Of a DNA stretch of 13,801 bases, positions 1-5,929 are shown one piece after another. The notes below the pieces were generated by a model that was not told the DNA's origin, did not search any database, and saw only the letters and a program-made list of their open reading frames with translations. The stretch lies in assembly GCA_022567275.1 (NCBI GenBank), contig JADFHH010000008.1, positions 1 through 13,801 of the forward strand, given 5' to 3'. The DNA comes from Pseudomonadota bacterium (lineage in GTDB: Bacteria; Pseudomonadota; Alphaproteobacteria; Rhizobiales; Methyloligellaceae). The translations under genes were made by a program, and so were the position numbers. How positions within the stretch are numbered: the stretch's first letter is position 1; each line of letters starts with the position of its first letter.

Positions 1-525
1 TTTACCTGGGTGATGATTAAGGAGTCTGTCTACCTGACGGCGAAGGCGACGGCGATGGTGTGCTGGCTGTTTGTCGGGTCATGGACCTTCGCGTCCGTAT
101 TCTCCTACCTCGGCGGCCACGAAATCATCGAGCATTTCGTTCTTGGATTCGAACTGGCCCCCTGGCAGTTCCTGGTCATGGTGCAGCTCATCATCTTCCT
201 TCTGGGCTGGCCCCTGGAATGGTCGGAAATCCTGATCATCTTCGTGCCGATTTTCCTGCCCATGTTGCCGGCTTTCGACGTTAACCCGTATTTCTTCGCC
301 ATGCTGGTGGCCCTCAACCTGCAAACATCGTTCCTCACCCCGCCCATGGCGATGTCCGCCTATTACCTGAAAGGGGTGTTGGGGAAAGCCATCGAATTGG
401 CTGATATTTTCAAAGGCATCATACCCTATCTCTTCATCGTCATTTTCATCATGGTCATGATGTATCAGTTCCCGCAGATCGCGCTGTGGCTGCCTGATTA
501 CTTTTTTGGCAAATATATCCCTTAG
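1..525 (+). CDS. TRAP transporter large permease (DctM type), C-terminal part
   Basis: This frame is open from the first base, so the gene begins upstream of the window; 174 residues are visible before the TAG stop. The protein is very hydrophobic, with about four membrane segments. It carries the hallmark end of TRAP large subunits: a helix with GWPLEWSEILIIFVPIF, then VNPYFFAMLVALNLQTSFLTPP, then a DIFKGIIPYLFIV helix and a short FPQIALWLP tail. The NLQTSFLTPP stretch is highly conserved in DctM proteins. In the family, DctM is the inner-membrane subunit that moves a small acid or related solute using an ion gradient, working with a small DctQ subunit and a periplasmic binding protein; those would lie upstream. 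The substrate cannot be read from this fragment, but the amidase that follows suggests an amide- or nitrogen-containing compound. The family is certain; the substrate is inference. Confidence 0.93.
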   Translation, partial: FTWVMIKESVYLTAKATAMVCWLFVGSWTFASVFSYLGGHEIIEHFVLGFELAPWQFLVMVQLIIFLLGWPLEWSEILIIFVPIFLPMLPAFDVNPYFFAMLVALNLQTSFLTPPMAMSAYYLKGVLGKAIELADIFKGIIPYLFIVIFIMVMMYQFPQIALWLPDYFFGKYIP

Positions 526-572
526 GATGGGATGAGATGGGATATCTTCTGAATAAAATACGGTGCGGGTTT

Positions 573-578
573 AGGGAG
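573..578 (+). promoter_or_regulatory. Ribosome binding site of the small membrane protein
   Basis: AGGGAG lies ten bases before the ATG at 589. It is the main support for treating the short frame at 589-795 as a real gene. The leader between the permease stop (525) and this site is AT-rich and shows no terminator. Confidence 0.6.
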
Positions 579-588
579 TGAAAATATA

Positions 589-795
589 ATGTCCAAGGCT
601 ACCCTTGAAAAAATCTTCGGCTTGATCGGAACGCTTCTGATCGCCGCTTTCGTTCTCGGCTTGGCGGAAAGTATTTCTTCCGGTGCCGCCGGATTTTGGG
701 GCGGCCTTCCGTTTTGGGTGATCTGCTTCATTGTCCTGACACTGGTCGTCTATGATTTCTGGGATACGTGCCTGCGAAAAAAGCCATCCCGCTGA
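589..795 (+). CDS. Small inner-membrane protein with two predicted helices, function unknown
   Basis: This is a 68-residue protein that I do not recognise as a named family. It has a short basic/amphipathic start (MSKATLEKIF), a hydrophobic helix at about residues 10-27 (GLIGTLLIAAFVLGLAES), a glycine-rich turn (SSGAAGFWGG) and a second helix at about 36-56 (PFWVICFIVLTLVVYDFW). It ends in a basic tail (RKKPSR), which puts the tail in the cytoplasm by the positive-inside rule. It has a good ribosome binding site and lies 63 bases after the TRAP permease and 46 bases before the amidase, on the same strand, so co-transcription is likely. It could be an accessory or stabilising subunit of the transporter, but that is inference. 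It is not a DctQ: those are about 160 residues with four helices and normally precede DctM. Confidence 0.72.
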   Translation: MSKATLEKIFGLIGTLLIAAFVLGLAESISSGAAGFWGGLPFWVICFIVLTLVVYDFWDTCLRKKPSR

Positions 796-841
796 GCTAA
801 GCGACTCCGATTCTCCGTCCGCTGTTGGCGCCAGGAACTTC

Positions 842-2179
842 ATGCCTATGACAATGAATGAACTTTCCGCCACCGGGGCACTCGAAAAAATACGCGGCGG
901 TGAGATCACCTCCGTAGAATTGGTCCAGGCCTGTCTTGACCGGATCGAACAGGTCGATGGCGACATCGAGGCCTGGGCGCATCTGGACCCCGAATACGCC
1001 CTCGAACAAGCCCGTGCCCGCGATACCCAGAGGCAGACCGGCGCTCCTCTGGGACCGCTGCACGGTATTCCTGTCGGTATCAAAGACATCTTCGACACCC
1101 GGGATCTGCCGACGGAAAACGGCACCGTCATCGATTCCGGGCGTCAGCCGATTTCCGACTGCAAGGTTGTCAGTCTGCTGATCGAAGCCGGCGCCGTCAT
1201 CCTGGGCAAGACGGTATCCACCGAACTGGCCGTATTCGGGCCGGGTAAAACTAAAAACCCTCATAACCCGAAACACACCCCCGGCGGTTCATCCAGCGGT
1301 TCGGCGGCGGCGGTGGCGTCCTTTATGGTGCCTCTGGCCGTCGGCACCCAAACCAATGGCTCGGTGATCCGGCCCGCATCCTTTTGCGGCGTCGTCGGCT
1401 TCAAACCCACCCACGGTCTGATCCCCAGGACCGGGATACTGCCCTTGTCCGCCTTTCTCGACACGGTCGGGGTTTTCGCGCGCACTGTCGAGGATGCCGC
1501 CCGGATTGCCGAGGTTCTTGTCGCGCACGATTCCGGCGATCCCGGCACGGCCCCTCGCGCCCGCCCGCGGCTGTCCGCGCTCGCCACCGAAGACCCGCCC
1601 ATGACGCCGATCCTTACCTTCGCCAAGACCCCGGTCTGGGACCAGGCGGACAAGGAAACGCAGGAGGCGTTCGGCGAACTGACGGATGTCCTGGGCGAGG
1701 AATGCGACAGCCTGGACCTGCCCGGGCAGTTCGACAAAATCATTGAAATGCACCGGGACATTATGAACGTGGACCTGGCCAAACACCTCGCCGGCTATTA
1801 CGAGCACGGCAAGGACAAGCTGACCGATATCCTGAAAGGCATGATTGAGGACGGGCGGAAGGTCACCGCCGCCGATTACAACATGGCGCTCGACTGGCGC
1901 GAGAGTCTGAACCTGTTCCTCGACAAGCTGTTCGAGGACTATGACGCGATCATCACCCCGGCCGCGGCCGGCGAGGCCCCGGCCGGACTGGATGCCACCG
2001 GAAACCCAATTTTCAACACCCTTTGGACCTACCTCGGCACCCCGGCGATCACGCTTCCCCTGATGGAAGGCCCGAACGGGCTTCCCGTGGGCGTGCAACT
2101 CATCGGCCAGCGAGGCGACGACGCAAGGCTTCTCAGGACGGCATCCTGGCTGATAAAGCGGGTAGAGACCGGCGGCTAA
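842..2179 (+). CDS. Amidase-signature family enzyme
   Basis: This is a 445-residue serine hydrolase of the amidase signature family, which cleaves carboxylic amides to acid and ammonia (relatives include GatA and malonamidase E2). The catalytic Ser-cisSer-Lys set is visible: Lys81 in GIPVGIKD, the cis-serine at about Ser150 in TPGGSSSGS, and the nucleophile Ser174 in GTQTNGSVIRPAS. The spacing Lys-69-Ser-24-Ser and the GSVIRPA core match malonamidase E2 as I recall it. There is no signal peptide, so it acts in the cytoplasm. I chose ATG 842 because AGGA sits five bases before it; ATG 848 and ATG 854 are possible. An open frame extends back to 752, but it overlaps the upstream gene and lacks family sequence. 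The gene follows a TRAP permease, so it probably hydrolyses an imported amide. The exact substrate is unknown, and a GatA role is unlikely without gatB or gatC nearby. Confidence 0.92.
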   Translation: MPMTMNELSATGALEKIRGGEITSVELVQACLDRIEQVDGDIEAWAHLDPEYALEQARARDTQRQTGAPLGPLHGIPVGIKDIFDTRDLPTENGTVIDSGRQPISDCKVVSLLIEAGAVILGKTVSTELAVFGPGKTKNPHNPKHTPGGSSSGSAAAVASFMVPLAVGTQTNGSVIRPASFCGVVGFKPTHGLIPRTGILPLSAFLDTVGVFARTVEDAARIAEVLVAHDSGDPGTAPRARPRLSALATEDPPMTPILTFAKTPVWDQADKETQEAFGELTDVLGEECDSLDLPGQFDKIIEMHRDIMNVDLAKHLAGYYEHGKDKLTDILKGMIEDGRKVTAADYNMALDWRESLNLFLDKLFEDYDAIITPAAAGEAPAGLDATGNPIFNTLWTYLGTPAITLPLMEGPNGLPVGVQLIGQRGDDARLLRTASWLIKRVETGG

Positions 2180-2199
2180 TACCGCCTTTCTCTTTCGCC

Positions 2200-3642
2200 C
2201 TACCGGGTGTCGCCGGATTCCCGGCTATAGACATCTTCGGATCGGATAATGTCGTCCTCTCCCAGATATGAGCCTATTTGAACCTCGACGATTTCCAGCC
2301 GGGTTTCGCCGCGATTTTCGATGCGATGCCAGTCCGTCACCGGAATATAGGCGGATTCGCCTTCGTTGAGATCGAATTGCCTGTCGCCATGGGTGATCCG
2401 CGCCGTCCCGCGAACCACAACCCAGTGTTCGCTGCGGTGGCGATGCATTTGCAGCGACAACACGCCGCCGGGGTTCACAATCAAGCGCTTCACTTGAAAT
2501 CGGGGTCCCAGACACAAACTCTCAAAATAGCCCCACGGCCTGTATTGCCTCACATTCCGATCATGCTCCGCGCGGCCCTGCTTGCCAATGGCTTGGGCCA
2601 GCGCGGCGACATTTTGCGCTTCGTCCTTGTGCGCGACCAGCAATACATCGCGCGTATCGGCAATGACGAGATTTTCAAGTCCCAGACCGGTCACGAGCCG
2701 GTCTTCGCCATAGATCAGGCAGTTGGTCACATTGTTTAGAATCGCATCGCCGAAGACACTGTTTCGCGCGGCGTCCTGCTCGATGATTCCGCTGAGAGAA
2801 GCCCAGGAACCGACATCGCGCCAGCCGGCATCGAGGGGCAGTACGACCGCATTTCGTGTCGGCTCCATGACGGCATGGTCGAGTGAAATTTCCGGTGACC
2901 CGGCGAAGGCCTGTTCATCGAGACGGTAAAACCCGAGGTCTTGCCGCGCATTCTCATAGGCCGTCCTGCACGCGCGCGCCAATTCCGGCTGCAAACTTTC
3001 AATTTCCTTCAGAAGCATTGCCGCAGGCAGAACGAAAATGCCGCTGTTCCAGTAGTGGCCGCCTTGTTCAGCGAGGGTTGCGGCGGTTTCCGCATCGGGC
3101 TTTTCAACAAAAGATAAAACTTCGTATGCGCCGGCGCATGGGCTATCCAGCGCCGCTCCGCGCGCGATGTAACCAAAGCCGGTATGCGGTTCGCTTGCGG
3201 CGATGCCGAACAGAACAAACCTCCCGCCCCGGGCCGCCTCGACGGCGTCATCGACCCGGCGGGCAAATGCCGCCGGATCATCCATGATATGATCGCACGG
3301 CATAACAACCATGATTCCCTCGGGGTCTTCTTCGGCGACCGAGAGCGCGGCCACCGTGACCGCTGGCGCGGTATTGCGGCCAACCGGCTCCAGATAAATC
3401 TTGCGCGCCGCGCAGCCGCACGCCTCGAGTTGTTCGGTTACGATAAAACGATGCGCGTTGCTGCAAATGACGGTCGGATCGGCAGTGTCGTCCCTGTCAT
3501 CGAGACGGCGTGCGGTATTCTGGAACAGCGTACCGGGTTGTGAAGGCGGCAAGCGCAAGAACTGTTTGGGGTATGCCGCGCGCGAAAGCGGCCACAGGCG
3601 CGTTCCCGAACCGCCGGAAAGCAATACAGGGTAAATTGTCAT
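2200..3642 (-). CDS. manC: Mannose-1-phosphate guanylyltransferase / mannose-6-phosphate isomerase (type II, bifunctional)
   Basis: This 480-residue cytosolic enzyme makes GDP-mannose from mannose-1-phosphate and GTP and, through its second domain, interconverts fructose-6-phosphate and mannose-6-phosphate. It feeds exopolysaccharide, O-antigen and GDP-fucose pathways (AlgA/XanB/CpsB/ManC family). The N-terminal nucleotidyltransferase domain shows LSGGSGTRLWPLSR (about 8-21), PKQF (25-28), GRNTAPA (88-94), PCDH (115-118, usually PSDH or PADH), FVEKP (178-182) and WNSGIF (198-203). The C-terminal cupin isomerase domain starts near RPWGYFESL; its metal-ligand region is MHRHRSEHW (399-407) with a later WHRIENRG around His439. 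The length is the family norm and both domains look intact. A GGTGAG lies about ten bases before the ATG. It is convergent with the amidase, 20 bases apart, with no terminator hairpin seen between them. No other polysaccharide genes are visible, so it stands alone here. Confidence 0.96.
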   Translation of the reverse strand: MTIYPVLLSGGSGTRLWPLSRAAYPKQFLRLPPSQPGTLFQNTARRLDDRDDTADPTVICSNAHRFIVTEQLEACGCAARKIYLEPVGRNTAPAVTVAALSVAEEDPEGIMVVMPCDHIMDDPAAFARRVDDAVEAARGGRFVLFGIAASEPHTGFGYIARGAALDSPCAGAYEVLSFVEKPDAETAATLAEQGGHYWNSGIFVLPAAMLLKEIESLQPELARACRTAYENARQDLGFYRLDEQAFAGSPEISLDHAVMEPTRNAVVLPLDAGWRDVGSWASLSGIIEQDAARNSVFGDAILNNVTNCLIYGEDRLVTGLGLENLVIADTRDVLLVAHKDEAQNVAALAQAIGKQGRAEHDRNVRQYRPWGYFESLCLGPRFQVKRLIVNPGGVLSLQMHRHRSEHWVVVRGTARITHGDRQFDLNEGESAYIPVTDWHRIENRGETRLEIVEVQIGSYLGEDDIIRSEDVYSRESGDTR

Positions 3643-3747
3643 TATGCGGCGCTCACCGCAGTGAACACATCAGTAACCCGGCGCCGAACGCGCACGATCA
3701 GTGAGACTGTATCCATATTTTTGCCGGTGTCGCCCCAAATTGTATTC

Positions 3748-3776
3748 GTTATGCTTGCGATGCGCTTACTGAACAA
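3748..3776 (-). promoter_or_regulatory. Possible manC promoter
   Basis: Read on the minus strand, TTGTTC (3771-3776) and CATAAC (3748-3753) are separated by 17 bases, a sigma-70-like layout. It would give a leader of about 100 bases before manC. The match is moderate. Read-through from the tRNA-Pro promoter upstream is an alternative, as no terminator follows that tRNA. Confidence 0.35.
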
Positions 3777-3817
3777 CTTTCCTGAGAGGAGATATGGGTA
3801 TAAGCTATTGAATTTAT

Positions 3818-3894
3818 TGGTCGGAGTGGCAGGATTTGAACCTGCGACCCCCTCGTCCCGAACGAGGTGCGCTACCAGGCTGCGCCACACTCCG
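3818..3894 (-). tRNA. tRNA-Pro (anticodon CGG)
   Basis: This is a 77-base tRNA gene with CCA encoded. On the minus strand the acceptor CGGAGTG (from 3894) pairs with CACTCCG, followed by discriminator A and CCA (3820-3818). The anticodon arm is CCTCG - TTCGGGA - CGAGG, giving anticodon CGG, which reads proline CCG codons. The T arm carries GGTTCAAATCC. All four arms close properly, so the gene looks functional. It is transcribed towards manC, 175 bases away. Confidence 0.97.
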
Positions 3895-3915
3895 CCACCA
3901 GCCGAAAGTTCGCGA

Positions 3916-3944
3916 GTTATAGCGCCGCTCCTCGAGGCTCGCAA
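3916..3944 (-). promoter_or_regulatory. tRNA-Pro promoter
   Basis: On the minus strand, TTGCGA (3944-3939) and TATAAC (3921-3916) are separated by exactly 17 bases. Transcription would begin about 15 bases before the tRNA 5' end at 3894. The position and spacing fit a strong stable-RNA promoter. Confidence 0.65.
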
Positions 3945-4088
3945 GCAGCCTGGAAGGCTAATGTGGTAGCACATCAATCGCGGAGAGAGTTGTCGTGGCT
4001 CTGTCCTTCTCATATAACTGGCGGCCTGTTGAGCTTTGCGTCGTCTGGCGTTGTTGTCGCGAAATTAGCGTATATGCATGGCGATTAT

Positions 4089-4163
4089 TGGGGCGTAGCC
4101 AAGTGGTAAGGCAACGGGTTTTGATCCCGTGATTCGCAGGTTCGATCCCTGCCGCCCCAGCCA
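4089..4163 (+). tRNA. tRNA-Gln (anticodon TTG)
   Basis: This is a 75-base tRNA gene with CCA encoded. The acceptor TGGGGCG (4089-4095) pairs with CGCCCCA (4153-4159), followed by discriminator G and CCA (4161-4163). The anticodon arm is ACGGG - TTTTGAT - CCCGT, giving anticodon TTG for glutamine. The T arm contains GGTTCGATCCC. The 5' end begins with T, as is usual for tRNA-Gln. I see only a weak upstream TATATG (4071-4076) as a -10 element, with no matching -35 box. The gene lies upstream of the secretion operon on the same strand. Confidence 0.97.
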
Positions 4164-4184
4164 ACGTGATTTTTCAGGTGGAAG

Positions 4185-4203
4185 GTGCTGTTTTCTGCAG
4201 CAC
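4185..4203 (+). other. Hairpin downstream of tRNA-Gln
   Basis: GTGCTG (4185-4190) and CAGCAC (4198-4203) form a six-base stem with a seven-base loop, 22 bases after the tRNA. It is followed by GAAAAAC rather than a T run, so it is not a standard intrinsic terminator on either strand. It may assist 3' processing of the tRNA transcript. Confidence 0.35.
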
Positions 4204-4241
4204 GAAAAACTAACTCCCAGGCCAGATCGTCCCACAAATAT

Positions 4242-4257
4242 GTTGCAAAAAGGCAAC
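4242..4257 (+). other. Small inverted repeat upstream of the secretion operon
   Basis: GTTGC (4242-4246) and GCAAC (4253-4257) flank AAAAAG. It sits about 40 bases before the predicted -35 box of the TolC-family gene. It could be a weak operator half-site pair or a hairpin. Apart from this, the hairpin at 4185 and the promoter below, the 4164-4376 stretch shows nothing else. Confidence 0.25.
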
Positions 4258-4294
4258 GTGATTCATTATTCGTACAATAGATTCATAAAAAGCC

Positions 4295-4322
4295 TTTAGA
4301 TCCCTGTCCAATAGGGTATAAT
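4295..4322 (+). promoter_or_regulatory. Predicted promoter of the type I secretion operon
   Basis: A perfect -10 box TATAAT (4317-4322) is preceded by TTTAGA (4295-4300) at a spacing of 16 bases. Transcription would begin near 4329. This makes the TTG at 4326 an impossible start, and supports the GTG at 4377, leaving a leader of roughly 48 bases. Confidence 0.5.
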
Positions 4323-4376
4323 TGATTGTTGCAAACAAAAACGTATCAGGTGTTTTGTTCGCTTGGGGACGGCGGC

Positions 4377-5831
4377 GTGGTTTTGAAAAATAGCATTGGC
4401 GGGGGTAAGGGGTCTGTTGCGCGTGGTGCGCGCACGGTGCTGCTTGCCGTCATCTGCGTAGTTGCTTTCTTGCCTGGCGCGGCGCATGCCATCTCCCTGA
4501 AGACCGCGATCGAAATCGCTTTGCAAGCCAATCCCGAGATCGGCGAGGCCATCGCCAATCGCGAAGCACTGGAATTCGAGTTGAGGCAAGCGCGCGGCTT
4601 GTATCTGCCTAGTGTGGATGGCGAGGCGCGCTATGGCGTGCAGCGGCTCGACAGCCCGGGCACACGCATATCTGGCACCAGTGACAAGACCCTCAGGCGC
4701 CGTGAAGTCAGAGCGTCTTTGACCCAGCGCGTGTTCGACGGTTTCAACCGCCGCGGGGAACGTCACCGGCAGGCATCACGGGTAGATAGTGCATCCCATC
4801 GTGTTTACGAGCGCTCGGAGCGGATCGCGTTGAATATCGCGCGCGAATATCTCGAAGCAGGCCGTCTGTTTCATATTGTAAAATTCGGCGAAGAGAATCT
4901 GGCGTATCACAAACGAATCCTGGGTGATCTGAAAGAAGGCGAATCCGCCGGATCCATATCCATTGCCGACCGCCAGCAGGCCGAGGAGCGCGTATTCGCC
5001 GCCGAAGCGAGATTGATCGAGTTCACCGAGGATCTCAACGGGGCGAAGATTCGTTTCTTCAGGCAGGTCGGATTGCCGCTCGACAGTTTTATCGCGCCGC
5101 CGAGCGTAACGTCAGCACAACCAACCGGACTTTCCCAGGCGCTTGGAATCTCCCGGACAAATAACCCGCGCATCAAGATCGCGAAGGCCGATCTCGACGT
5201 AGCTCGCGCGCAAATCGAGCAAGCGCGCAGCGAATATTATCCGAAAGTCGACATCGAGTTGCAAGGCCGGCGTGGCCTCGATCTGAATGGCGTCTTCGGC
5301 AGCGAAACAGAACTGCGCGCGGAACTGGTTCTGCGCTGGAACATGTTTAGAGGCGGCATTGACCGCGCCACAATCCAGGAGCAGTTACGCCGTTCCGACG
5401 AAGAACGGTTTGGTCTGAGAAGGGCACACCGGGAAGTTGAAGAGAGCGTGCGGCTTGCATGGGACCGCCGGGTGCAGCAACGCCGCCGCTATGCGCGGTT
5501 GCGCGATCAGCTGGCGAGCATTGAGCGTCTCGTGAGTTCCTATGCGGAGCAGTTCAAGGTCGGCGACCGTTCGTTACTCGATCTGCTCGATACGCAAAAT
5601 ACGCGTTTTAACACCCAGGTTCTGGTCGAAACCGCACGTAGCGCTTTAGAATTCGCCGAATACCAGGTACTCGGCAGTATCGGTATGCTTTTGAATACGC
5701 TGCAAATACCTGCACCAGAACAATCCGGCACCTATGCGCGTGCGGAGCATCGGGTTCCTGAAACTGCCGATGGCGAAACCGAGCGGCGCATCCAGCCCGG
5801 TCAGCGCTGGACCACAAAAAGCTCGCGTTAA
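4377..5831 (+). CDS. TolC-family outer-membrane channel of a type I secretion system
   Basis: This 484-residue exported protein is the outer-membrane exit duct for a type I secretion system (LapE/TolC/AggA type). A signal peptide covers about residues 1-38: positive start (KNSIGGGKGSVARGAR), hydrophobic core (TVLLAVICVVAFLPG) and an AHA cleavage site before ISLKTAIEIALQANPEI, which is the classic TolC mature start. Two repeats of the outer-membrane efflux fold follow, including LYLPSVDGEARYG, LTQRVFDG, the second-half counterparts ARSEYYPKVDIELQGRRGL and LRWNMFRGG, and a late GDRSLLDLLDTQNTRFN motif. I chose GTG 4377 because GGGGAC lies about eight bases before it, the signal peptide is then of normal length, and the predicted transcript begins after the only longer start. 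Length is normal. It is followed 98 bases later by the ABC exporter, so both are probably one operon. The cargo is not in the window; relatives export large RTX adhesins. Confidence 0.9.
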   Translation: MVLKNSIGGGKGSVARGARTVLLAVICVVAFLPGAAHAISLKTAIEIALQANPEIGEAIANREALEFELRQARGLYLPSVDGEARYGVQRLDSPGTRISGTSDKTLRRREVRASLTQRVFDGFNRRGERHRQASRVDSASHRVYERSERIALNIAREYLEAGRLFHIVKFGEENLAYHKRILGDLKEGESAGSISIADRQQAEERVFAAEARLIEFTEDLNGAKIRFFRQVGLPLDSFIAPPSVTSAQPTGLSQALGISRTNNPRIKIAKADLDVARAQIEQARSEYYPKVDIELQGRRGLDLNGVFGSETELRAELVLRWNMFRGGIDRATIQEQLRRSDEERFGLRRAHREVEESVRLAWDRRVQQRRRYARLRDQLASIERLVSSYAEQFKVGDRSLLDLLDTQNTRFNTQVLVETARSALEFAEYQVLGSIGMLLNTLQIPAPEQSGTYARAEHRVPETADGETERRIQPGQRWTTKSSR

Positions 5832-5929
5832 GATAGGTTTCCCGTGCGACATGTGTGGTATTACGCACCTTGTCGAACGAGTTCACAGGCCTGTATTTAC
5901 GGCTGGCTTTCTGGCGTGAGTGGGGACGA

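Noticed and set aside
1289..2098. 269-codon open frame opposite the amidase
   Set aside because: A shadow of a conserved gene, with arginine/glycine-rich low-complexity translation and no initiation site.
3642..4013. Open frame of 123 codons on the minus strand
   Set aside because: It reads straight through tRNA-Pro; the segment VAGSNPATPT is a well-known translation of a tRNA T arm. It is not a protein gene.
4185..4203. Intrinsic terminator after tRNA-Gln
   Set aside because: The stem is followed by A residues and no T run exists on either strand, so I list it only as a hairpin.
4065..4256. Open frame on the minus strand containing GRQGSNLRI
   Set aside because: This is the antisense translation of tRNA-Gln, a common false gene.
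4326..4376. TTG 4326 as the start of the TolC-family gene
   Set aside because: It would lie at or before the predicted transcription start just after TATAAT, has no ribosome binding site, and would lengthen the signal peptide unusually. GTG 4377 fits better.
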